DNA from: Verrucomicrobiota bacterium
GTDB lineage: Bacteria; Verrucomicrobiota; Verrucomicrobiia; Methylacidiphilales; Verrucolacustridaceae
Direction of reading: 5' to 3'
Length of the DNA stretch: 8,310 nt
NCBI GenBank assembly: GCA_010028775.1
Contig: RHAF01000055.1
Span: forward strand, 1 to 8,310
The position numbers were made by a program, and so were the translations under genes. The notes under the pieces were generated by a model, which was not told the DNA's origin, made no database searches, and saw only the letters and a program-made list of their open reading frames with translations. Positions 1 to 6,020 of this stretch are shown in pieces. Position 1 is the first letter of the stretch. The number at the start of each line of letters is the position of its first letter.

Positions 1-36
1 ACCGGAATGGCCACCTACGACAGCGTGGGATACTGA
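1..36 (+). CDS. possible 3' end of an upstream gene (partial)
   Basis: From base 1 a frame reads TGMATYDSVGY and stops at TGA (34-36), which would fit the C-terminus of a gene entering from the left. The other two plus frames are also open over this short stretch, so the choice rests only on the stop leaving a normal leader before the next gene. No family can be named from eleven residues. Confidence 0.25.
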   Translation, partial: TGMATYDSVGY

Positions 37-98
37 ATTCCGCGCACCTCACTTTTTCTCATCCTAGAACCCCTTCTTTGCCCTTAAAATAGGGTCTC

Positions 99-1847
99 AT
101 GCGACGGCACCTTCTTTCTGTTCTCGCCCTGTTGGGCGGTTGCCTGCCGCTTCAGGGTTCCGACCTCGAATTCGTCCTTCTTCCCAATTTTGCCGGGGCA
201 CCTGTGGTGGCGGATTCCCTTCGCTATGAAAACTCCGCCAAGGAAACCCTGTCTTTCACCCGGTTAAGCCTGCTTCTCTCCGGTTTCGCATTGGAAAAGG
301 AAGCCGGGGGTTGGGTCGAACTTCCCGGGCAAAACGCCTGGCTGGATCTCGAAAAACAACGCTGGGATTTCCGGCTCACCGGCATTTCCAGGGGGAGCTA
401 CCGTGCGATCCGCTTTTTTGTCGGACCCGATGAAAAGACCAATCACGCCGACATCTCCAAAATCCCCGCCGACGACCCCCTGAATCCGGTGCTGAACAAC
501 CTCCATTGGAACTGGCAGGGGGGATACATCTTCCTGGCCTTGGAGGGATTCTTTCGTCGAGGAAACGACCAACCCACGGGCTACTCCTACCACTTCGCCC
601 GGGACCCGCGGCGAACCTGCATCAACCTGCCTGTCTCCCTCGATTTGCATCACGACGGGGCCCTGCAGGTGGATTTCGACCTGGCCTCCCTCTTCAACTC
701 GCCCCGCCAAATTTCCATCCCCCGGGACGGGGTCTCCACCCATTCCCGCGAAAAGGACCCACTGGCCGACAAACTGGGATCCAACCTTCCCGGTTCCTTC
801 CGCATTCGCCGGTTCGCCACCACCGCCGCCACCACAGAAAAGCCCAAGCCGGTCAAACCTCTGTATCTCCCCGAGAACTATACCCCTTATCACTTTGAGA
901 TGGCCGCCACGTATCCGATCCCCGACCTACCCCGGGACAATCCCTTGATCGAGGAACGCGTCGCCCTGGGACAAAAGCTTTTCCAAGATTCGGCTTTCTC
1001 CAAAGACAACTCCATCTCCTGCCTTTCCTGCCACGACCCCGCCCATGGGTTTTCCGATCCCCGCCGTTTCAGCATCGGCATTCACGGCGATCCGAGCGCC
1101 CGGAATTCCATGACCCTCCACAACCTCGCCTGGAAAAACCACTTTTTCTGGGATGGTCGGGCCACCTCCCTCCGCCAACAGGTGTTGATGCCGGTCCAGG
1201 AACACGACGAAATGGATGAATCCTTGGACCGGGTGGCAAAAAAACTCAGCTCGGACTCCGCCTATCCCCCTCTTTTTGAAAAAGCATTTGGCACCCCCAA
1301 AATCACCGCGGAGAAGATCGCCCTGTCCCTCGAGCAGTTCCTCCTCACCCTCACCAGCTACCGATCCAAATTCGACCTGGCGATGGCCGGATTAACCCAA
1401 CTCAGCCCGGAAGAACAGAGGGGTTTCGAACTTTTCATGACCGAATACGAACCGCGCATGGGGCAACGGGGGGCCGATTGTTTCCACTGTCACGGCGCCC
1501 CCCTCTTCACCGATCACCAGTTTCACAACAACGGACTGGACGTCTCTCCCAAGGATTCGGGTCGGTATAAAGTCACGGGCAAAGATTCAGACATCGGTAA
1601 GTTTGCCACCCCCACCCTCCGCAACATCGCCCTCACCGCCCCGTATATGCACGACGGTCGTTTTAAAACCTTGGAAGAGGTCATCGACCACTACTCCTCC
1701 GGTGTGCAACGAAGTGCGACCGTCGATCCCAATTTGGCCAAGCACCCGGCCGAGGGCATCCGTCTTGCCCCTGCCGACAAAAAAGCACTGGTGGCTTTCC
1801 TAAAAACCCTTACCGACACCAACCTCCCCGCTTCGCTATCGCACTAA
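99..1847 (+). CDS. MbnP-like copper-binding domain fused to di-heme cytochrome c peroxidase/MbnH-like domain
   Basis: A 582-residue exported protein with two parts. Residues 1-20 are a signal peptide; LLGGC ending at C15 resembles a lipobox, so it may be a lipoprotein. Residues about 22-240 match the MbnP family (also known as MXAN_0976/AZL_007920), with the hallmark DDPLNP, then LHWNWQGGYIFLALEG at about 135-150. A Lys/Pro linker (about 240-262) leads to a di-heme peroxidase domain (about 263-575). This has two c-type heme motifs, CLSCH (308-312) and CFHCH (461-465), FFWDGRA (349-355), and APYMHDGRF (514-522), whose M517 is a candidate axial heme ligand. In known systems MbnH, a MauG relative, oxidises a tryptophan of MbnP to kynurenine to form a copper site. 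Here enzyme and presumed substrate share one chain; W137 and W139 are candidate targets. The role is inferred. The start follows AGGG with a 4-nt spacing; TAAAAT at 85-90 is a weak -10 candidate. A plain peroxidase with an accessory domain is the alternative. Confidence 0.88.
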   Translation: MRRHLLSVLALLGGCLPLQGSDLEFVLLPNFAGAPVVADSLRYENSAKETLSFTRLSLLLSGFALEKEAGGWVELPGQNAWLDLEKQRWDFRLTGISRGSYRAIRFFVGPDEKTNHADISKIPADDPLNPVLNNLHWNWQGGYIFLALEGFFRRGNDQPTGYSYHFARDPRRTCINLPVSLDLHHDGALQVDFDLASLFNSPRQISIPRDGVSTHSREKDPLADKLGSNLPGSFRIRRFATTAATTEKPKPVKPLYLPENYTPYHFEMAATYPIPDLPRDNPLIEERVALGQKLFQDSAFSKDNSISCLSCHDPAHGFSDPRRFSIGIHGDPSARNSMTLHNLAWKNHFFWDGRATSLRQQVLMPVQEHDEMDESLDRVAKKLSSDSAYPPLFEKAFGTPKITAEKIALSLEQFLLTLTSYRSKFDLAMAGLTQLSPEEQRGFELFMTEYEPRMGQRGADCFHCHGAPLFTDHQFHNNGLDVSPKDSGRYKVTGKDSDIGKFATPTLRNIALTAPYMHDGRFKTLEEVIDHYSSGVQRSATVDPNLAKHPAEGIRLAPADKKALVAFLKTLTDTNLPASLSH

Positions 1848-1856
1848 ACCCGGCGC

Positions 1857-2405
1857 TTAGCTTTTTTTGGGGCCCTTTCCCCCGGGATTTCTGGGCTTCT
1901 CGTTTCCACCCTTCTGCTCTCCCCCCATTTCCTCCCCCCCTTCCTCTCCGGTGACGGAACCACTCTCAAATTTCTTCTTCAGCTCCTGCAAAAATGGTGT
2001 CATGTCGGAGACCTTCTCCCAGACGGCCTTGGCCACGTAGATCGGCTTCTGCGTCTCCAAGGCAATCGCCACACAGTCGCTGGGACGGGCATCAATCTCC
2101 GTGATCGAAGTTCCCCCCGGCCCTACCTGCCGCAATGTCAGACGGGCAAAGTAGGTGTCGTTGCGGAGATCGTTGATGATCACCTTGTCCACCGTGATCC
2201 CAAATCCCTGCAGGATGAGATGGATCAGGTCGTGGGTTAGGGGCCGTTCCCGCTTTTCCCCCTTGAGCAGCAGGGCGATGGAAGTTCCCACCCCATGGTC
2301 CACATGGATGCTGAACGTCTTGGTGTCGTTCCCCAAAAACACCGCCATACCGCTGGCAGCCGGCATGAGCCCCAGAATCTGCACGTGGATTGCATCGCTC
2401 GCCAT
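1857..2405 (-). CDS. bifunctional nuclease (Bfn/DUF151) family protein
   Basis: A 182-residue protein whose first ~145 residues match the bifunctional nuclease domain. It opens with the family's typical IHVQILGLMP start and has VFLGND, then PLTHDLIHLILQGFGI, VIINDLRNDTYFARL and the characteristic DARPSDCVAIAL block, ending near PFLQELKKKFE. Proteins with this domain have been reported to act as RNase/DNase, and the fold occurs alone or fused to other domains in many bacteria; the cellular job here is unknown. The last ~35 residues are a hydrophilic Gly/Glu/Lys tail (GEEGGEEMGGEQKGG) that is probably disordered and not part of the domain. No signal peptide is seen, so it is likely cytoplasmic. 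It converges on the fusion gene with a 9-bp gap and diverges from speA. A GGAGG (plus-strand 2419-2423) lies 13 nt before the ATG, a long spacing; two nearer ATGs are out of frame. Confidence 0.88.
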   Translation of the reverse strand: MASDAIHVQILGLMPAASGMAVFLGNDTKTFSIHVDHGVGTSIALLLKGEKRERPLTHDLIHLILQGFGITVDKVIINDLRNDTYFARLTLRQVGPGGTSITEIDARPSDCVAIALETQKPIYVAKAVWEKVSDMTPFLQELKKKFESGSVTGEEGGEEMGGEQKGGNEKPRNPGGKGPKKS

Positions 2406-2489
2406 CGCATCATGCTAACCTCCGGCGGGGCGGTCGCAAGAGGACCGAAAGTCTCAGCGAATCGTTGCATTCCCAGGCCCAAGGCGTCT
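2406..2489. promoter_or_regulatory. divergent intergenic region between bfn-type gene and speA
   Basis: These 84 bases separate two divergent starts and should hold at least one promoter. No convincing -35/-10 pair can be made out. Seen directly are GGAGG for the minus-strand gene (2419-2423), a 5-bp inverted repeat CGGTC/GACCG (2431-2435 and 2443-2447) and AAGG (2481-2484) five bases before the speA start. Confidence 0.3.
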
Positions 2490-4421
2490 ATGAATGACGC
2501 TGTGGCATCTGCGCCGGAAAACTGGACGATCGAAGACGCCATCCGCACCTACGGAATCGCGCGTTGGGGTAGCGGCTATTTCGGCATCAATCCGGCAGGC
2601 AACATCACGGTCAAACCCCTGGCCTCGGACGGGGCGGAGATCGACTTGGCCAAGGTGGCGACCCGGGCCAGGGAACGGGGTCTTCACTTCCCCCTGCTCA
2701 TCCGTTTTCACGATTTGTTGCGCCACCGGGTCCGGGCTATCAATCAGGCCTTCGCCGATGCCATCAAGGCCGCCCGCTACAAGGGCGAATACCGCGGGGT
2801 GTTCCCCATCAAGGTCAACCAGATGCGGGAGGTGGTGGAGGAGATTCTCGATGCCGGGGAGCCGTTCCACTTTGGCCTAGAGGTGGGCAGCAAACCCGAG
2901 CTTTTCGCGGGCCTGGCCCAGCACCGGGACCCCGAGAGCCTGCTGATCTGCAACGGCTACAAGGATGCGGAGTTCATTCGCACCGCCCTGATCGGGCGGA
3001 AGCTCGGCAAGAAGGTCATCCTGGTCATCGAGAAGCCGGAAGAGCTCAAATTGGCGGTGGAAACGGCCCGGGCCATGCAGGTGCAGCCGCTGATCGGCGT
3101 CCGGGTCCGTCTATCGGCCCGGGGGGTCGGCAAATGGGCCCTCTCGGGCGGCGACAGCGCCAAGTTCGGCCTCTCCACCGGCGAACTGCTGGAGGCCATC
3201 GAATACCTGCGCAAGGAAGGTTGCCCCGAAGCCCTGCAACTCCTCCATTTCCATGTCGGCTCGCAAATCCCCGACATTCTGGCATTGCGCCGAGCGGTGC
3301 GGGAGGCCACCCGGTTTTACGCCCAACTCCACCACCTCGGACTGAAACCCTCTTACCTCGACGTGGGGGGAGGCCTGGCCATCGATTACGATGGCTCCCG
3401 CTCCGATTCCGAGAGCTCGATGAACTACACCCTGGCGGAGTATGCCCGAGATGTGGTCCGCTCCGTGGCGGAGGTTTGCCGGCAGGAAAAGGTTCCCCAT
3501 CCCCACCTCGTCAGCGAAAGCGGGCGGGCCACGGTGGCCCATCATTCGGTGCTTTTGGTGGAGGTCTTCGGAACCATCGAGAAAACCCCCCGCCCCTTCA
3601 TCCCGGCGAGGGAGGATGACCCCGAATTTGTCCGCCAACTCTCCGATCTCGTTCTCAATTTGAACCGCAAAAACCGGCGGGAATCCCTGAACGACGGTTT
3701 GGCCGTCAAAGAGGAGGCCGCCGCGCGCTTTGACCTCGGCCTTCTCGACCTGGCCACCAAGGCCCGGGTGGAGGACACTTTCTGGCACTTGGTCGAGCGG
3801 ATCACCGCCCTGTATGTCAACGGACGCCCCCCACCCGAGGAAATTCGCAAGCTCAACGACCAGCTCGGAAAACAGTACCTCTGCAATTTCAGCGTTTTCC
3901 AATCCCTCATTGATCACTGGGCCTTGAAACAGCTCTTTCCCATTGTTCCAATCCACCGCCTGAACGAGGCTCCCACCCACAACGGGCGGTTGGTCGACAT
4001 CACCTGCGATTCCGACGGCAAGATCGACCATTTCGTGGCCGGCTCGGGAATCCGCTCCACCCTTCCCCTGCACGCCCCCTCCGGCCAACCTTACCTCCTG
4101 GGTTTTTTCCTTCTGGGGGCCTACCAGGACGTCATGGGAGACCTGCATAACCTCTTCGGTTCGGTCAACGAGGCCCATGTCTACGTCGATTCCGACGAGC
4201 CCGACGGCTTTTACATAGAGGAGACCATCCCCGGCTTTTCCATCGCCCGCGTGTTGGGCAACGTTCAGTACGACCCCTCCCAGCTTTCCCGCCTGATCAA
4301 GTCCCAGGTGGACGAAGCCATCAAGGCGGACAAAATGAAGGCCACCGAGGGCATGGATTTGCTTGAATCCTACGAAAAGGGCCTCTCCCACCCCACCTAC
4401 CTGAGCTTCGAAACGGGCTAA
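2490..4421 (+). CDS. speA: biosynthetic arginine decarboxylase
   Basis: A 643-residue, full-length PLP enzyme (the family is usually about 630-660) that converts arginine to agmatine and CO2, the first step of the agmatine route to putrescine and spermidine. The N-terminus, WTIEDAIRTYGIARWGSGYFGIN, is typical. The PLP lysine is K108 in VFPIKVNQ. Barrel motifs follow in order: LSARGVGKWALSGGDSAKFGLS region (208-229), LLHFHVGSQ (251-259), YLDVGGGLAIDYDG (289-302) and SESGRATVAHH (342-352). C-terminal TCDSDGKID (505-513) supplies the active-site cysteine C506, and GAYQDVMGDLHNLFGS (543-558) is another signature. All key residues are present, so the enzyme should be active in the cytoplasm. ATG 2490 is chosen because homology begins there and AAGG lies five bases upstream. 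Longer starts at 2412 or 2295 would add low-quality sequence and the latter would run antisense through the bfn-type gene. The next gene is 50 bp downstream on the same strand. Confidence 0.96.
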   Translation: MNDAVASAPENWTIEDAIRTYGIARWGSGYFGINPAGNITVKPLASDGAEIDLAKVATRARERGLHFPLLIRFHDLLRHRVRAINQAFADAIKAARYKGEYRGVFPIKVNQMREVVEEILDAGEPFHFGLEVGSKPELFAGLAQHRDPESLLICNGYKDAEFIRTALIGRKLGKKVILVIEKPEELKLAVETARAMQVQPLIGVRVRLSARGVGKWALSGGDSAKFGLSTGELLEAIEYLRKEGCPEALQLLHFHVGSQIPDILALRRAVREATRFYAQLHHLGLKPSYLDVGGGLAIDYDGSRSDSESSMNYTLAEYARDVVRSVAEVCRQEKVPHPHLVSESGRATVAHHSVLLVEVFGTIEKTPRPFIPAREDDPEFVRQLSDLVLNLNRKNRRESLNDGLAVKEEAAARFDLGLLDLATKARVEDTFWHLVERITALYVNGRPPPEEIRKLNDQLGKQYLCNFSVFQSLIDHWALKQLFPIVPIHRLNEAPTHNGRLVDITCDSDGKIDHFVAGSGIRSTLPLHAPSGQPYLLGFFLLGAYQDVMGDLHNLFGSVNEAHVYVDSDEPDGFYIEETIPGFSIARVLGNVQYDPSQLSRLIKSQVDEAIKADKMKATEGMDLLESYEKGLSHPTYLSFETG

Positions 4422-4471
4422 AACCGTTCCCTTTTGCGGTTGGCAAACCCTTGGGGGTTCGCTAGGTTGAA
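4422..4471 (+). promoter_or_regulatory. speA-to-TraR/DksA spacer with small overlapping hairpins
   Basis: Three short stem candidates are visible: AACGG/CCGTT (4412-4416 with 4424-4428), AACCG/CGGTT (4422-4426 with 4437-4441) and AACCC/GGGTT (4446-4450 with 4455-4459, 4-base loop). The first two share bases and cannot both form. There is no U-tract, so it is not a standard intrinsic terminator. It could be a weak attenuator, a processing site, or chance. Confidence 0.2.
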
Positions 4472-5179
4472 ATGTTCATGGCAAAGAAATCCAAAGCAAA
4501 AAAGGGCCCCAAAGCCTCCTCAAAAAAGGCCCCCAAATCCCCCCGGAAGAAGGCCCCAGCTAAGGCAAAAAAGGCCTCCAAAGCTCCGGCCAAGGTTGCC
4601 CCGGCAAAAAAGCCCTCGGGTCCCCCTTTCCCCATCAAAATGCCCTCCAAACTCCTCCGTCCTTTGGAGGAGATGAATGGCAAAGCGGCAAAACCCCCCA
4701 AATTCTCCGCTTCTTTCCTGGAAAAACAGAAATCCAAGCTGGCCGATTTGCGCGATCACATCCTCGACCAGATGCAGGGGGTCGCCCAAGACAGCCTCCG
4801 AGAACGGGGCGAAGGTGCCGGTTCCGCCTTTGGAATGCACCAGGCCGATGCAGGCAGTGATGCCTATGAGAAGGACTTTGCCCTCAGTCTCCTGAGCCAG
4901 GAGCAGGATGCCCTGTACGAGATCGAGGAGGCCCTGAAGCGGATCGTCGCGGGCAATTACGGGGTTTGCGAAATGTCCGGACAGGCCATCCCGGTGGCCC
5001 GCTTGGAAGCCATCCCCTTTGCCCGTTTCACCGTCGATTGCCAATCCCGCTTCGAGCAGGAGAACAAGGGTAAAAATCGCTGGGAAAGTGCCCAGCCCTT
5101 CATGGACACCGCCGAAACCTCCGAGGAGGAGGGCGGCGAGGAATCCGAGGAAGAGGAAAAGACCAAAGCCAAGGAGTAA
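4472..5179 (+). CDS. TraR/DksA-family RNA polymerase-binding protein with lysine-rich N-terminal and acidic C-terminal extensions
   Basis: A 235-residue protein. DksA/TraR proteins enter the RNA polymerase secondary channel and, often with ppGpp, adjust transcription of rRNA and ribosomal genes. The core (about 79-205) has a coiled coil, SFLEKQKSKLADLRDHIL onward, a tip HQADAGSDAYEKDF (123-136) rich in acids like the DksA tip, a second helix DALYEIEEALKRI, and the family's zinc-finger region. The finger keeps the C-x2-C-x17-C-x2-C spacing but reads C166, S169, T187, C190, so the second and third cysteines are lost. RLEAIPFAR (177-185) matches family members. Residues 1-60 are Lys/Ala/Pro-rich (KKAP, PAKAKKA units), like bacterial histone H1-type tails; the end is acidic (EEEGGEESEEEE). 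ATG 4472 has AGG five bases before it; ATG 4478 (MAKKSK) is equally plausible. It sits 5 bp upstream of rpsR, so co-transcription is likely. Family assignment is firm; zinc-independence is inferred. Confidence 0.88.
   Translation: MFMAKKSKAKKGPKASSKKAPKSPRKKAPAKAKKASKAPAKVAPAKKPSGPPFPIKMPSKLLRPLEEMNGKAAKPPKFSASFLEKQKSKLADLRDHILDQMQGVAQDSLRERGEGAGSAFGMHQADAGSDAYEKDFALSLLSQEQDALYEIEEALKRIVAGNYGVCEMSGQAIPVARLEAIPFARFTVDCQSRFEQENKGKNRWESAQPFMDTAETSEEEGGEESEEEEKTKAKE
5171..5176 (+). promoter_or_regulatory. ribosome binding site of rpsR
   Basis: AAGGAG lies eight bases before the rpsR ATG and inside the last codons of the TraR/DksA gene, which supports close translational linkage of the two genes. 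A second weaker AAGGA (5178-5182) is too near the ATG. Confidence 0.65.
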
Positions 5180-5184
5180 GGATC

Positions 5185-5415
5185 ATGTTCAACAAAAAAG
5201 CCCGTCGTCCCCGCAGGATGAACCGCTCCGCCCCCCGCCGGCGGATCGACATCAACGCCGATGCCATCGACTTCCGTAATGTGGAATTGCTCCGCAAATT
5301 CATCACCGAACGCGGCAAGATCCTTCCCCGCCGGGTCACCGGCATGCCGGCGGTCCTCCACCGCCGACTCAACCAAGCCATCAAACGGGCTCGCAACGCC
5401 CTTCTCCTCAAATGA
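5185..5415 (+). CDS. rpsR: 30S ribosomal protein S18
   Basis: A 76-residue S18, normal length. S18 binds the platform of the small ribosomal subunit with S6 and S11. The conserved core is plain: IDFRNVELLRKFITERGKILPRRVTG (about 28-53), followed by the basic helix LNQAIKRARNALLL that contacts 16S rRNA. The N-terminus is Arg/Lys-rich and, unlike zinc-ribbon S18 proteins with a CPxC-like start, contains no cysteine at all. The start follows a good AAGGAG. The gene is not beside rpsF or rplI as in many bacteria, but sits between the TraR/DksA gene and rpmB, with its TGA overlapping the rpmB ATG. Confidence 0.96.
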   Translation: MFNKKARRPRRMNRSAPRRRIDINADAIDFRNVELLRKFITERGKILPRRVTGMPAVLHRRLNQAIKRARNALLLK

Positions 5416-5675
5416 GCCGCCGTTGCCAAATCACCGGGGCCGTACCAACCCTCGGCCGCAAGATCATCCGGAGCGGTAAGTCCAAGAAATCAGGCGGTAT
5501 CGGTATGCACGTCACCGCCAACACCCCCAGGAAATTCCGTCCGAACCTGAGGCGTAAGAAGCTCTACGTTCCCGAACTTGGCCGGCATGTCAGCCTCCGC
5601 CTCACCGCCCGAGCCTTGAAAACGATTTCCAAAAAGGGAGCCTACGCCACCCTCAAAAAAGCCGGCTTGGTCTAA
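5412..5675 (+). CDS. rpmB: 50S ribosomal protein L28
   Basis: An 87-residue L28, a large-subunit protein. The start MSRRCQITG matches the family (E. coli MSRVCQVTG) and has one cysteine, so it lacks the paired CxxC motifs of zinc-binding L28. The core RKFRPNLRRKKLYVPELGRHVSLRLTARALKTISKKG is clear. Between the start and this core is an extra basic/glycine stretch (about 17-33, containing KSKKSGGIGMHVT) resembling chlamydial L28. Its ATG overlaps the rpsR stop as ATGA and no Shine-Dalgarno-like sequence precedes it (CTTCTCCTCAA), so translation probably depends on ribosomes finishing rpsR. A convergent gene ends 24 bp away. Confidence 0.96.
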   Translation: MSRRCQITGAVPTLGRKIIRSGKSKKSGGIGMHVTANTPRKFRPNLRRKKLYVPELGRHVSLRLTARALKTISKKGAYATLKKAGLV

Positions 5676-5698
5676 AGCGCGCCCCTTTTTCAGGCCCA

Positions 5699-5723
5699 TT
5701 CAGTCCCTCAACCGGGAACTGAA
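5699..5723. terminator. hairpin at the convergent rpmB / small membrane protein gene ends
   Basis: TTCAGTCCC (5699-5707) pairs with GGGAACTGAA (5714-5723) with one bulged A and a six-base loop. It covers the stop codon of the minus-strand gene and lies just downstream of rpmB, so it could end transcription from both sides. No U-tract follows on either strand, which keeps confidence low. Confidence 0.25.
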
Positions 5724-5957
5724 ATGTCCGCGGGCGAACCGGTAGACAAAAAGAACGACCGGAAAACCCAACAGACACAGTCCCACACCTAACGTTTGCC
5801 GATCGATTCCCCGGGACTCGGATGGATTGACGAAGGCATAGGCAAGCAGACCCAACCCTATCCCACCCACAAGATAGGCAACCGGCATGAAATATTTGGA
5901 AAATTCATCCCGTTCCCTCATTCGCGCCAGACGATCCCCCCGGTTCCCCCAATTCAT
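5700..5957 (-). CDS. small two-helix membrane protein, unknown function
   Basis: An 85-residue protein that I do not recognise. A charged N-terminus (residues 1-21, with RLARMRERDEF) precedes a hydrophobic segment at about 23-43 (FMPVAYLVGGIGLGLLAYAF), a short polar loop (NPSESRGIDRQ) and a second segment at about 55-72 (LGVGLCLLGFPVVLFVYRF), ending in a basic tail. This suggests two inner-membrane helices with both ends in the cytoplasm by the positive-inside rule. GAGGT (plus-strand 5962-5966) lies four bases before the ATG, which strongly supports the start. It follows the EEP-family gene on the same strand after 63 bp. No function can be assigned. Confidence 0.72.
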   Translation of the reverse strand: MNWGNRGDRLARMRERDEFSKYFMPVAYLVGGIGLGLLAYAFVNPSESRGIDRQTLGVGLCLLGFPVVLFVYRFARGHFSSRLRD

Positions 5958-6020
5958 GCCAACCTCATGCCTGTGAAACGTAAGCTAGTTTTTTTTAATT
6001 CAACGTATATCCATGTTTTT

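Noticed and set aside
264..893. 209-codon open frame antisense to the fusion gene
   Set aside because: It lies wholly inside a well-supported gene, is Gly-rich and low complexity, and has no recognisable motif.
1862..1868. T7 run after the fusion gene as an intrinsic terminator
   Set aside because: Only a 4-bp GCTA/TAGC pairing precedes it, and the run also encodes the lysines at the end of the convergent protein.
2295..2489. Longer start for speA giving 65 more N-terminal residues
   Set aside because: The extra residues run antisense through the bfn-type gene, look like non-coding translation and precede the usual SpeA N-terminus, which begins just after ATG 2490.
3111..4391. 426-codon open frame antisense to speA
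   Set aside because: It is a mirror of a GC-rich gene whose plus-strand product is unmistakable; the antisense translation is Gly/Val/Asp-rich with no family resemblance.
4422..4471. Zur-type operator before the TraR/DksA gene
   Set aside because: No AT-rich palindrome of that type is visible; only short GC stems are present.
5989..5996. T8 run as a terminator
   Set aside because: It is on the plus strand, where no gene ends nearby and no stem precedes it; the surrounding genes are transcribed from the minus strand.
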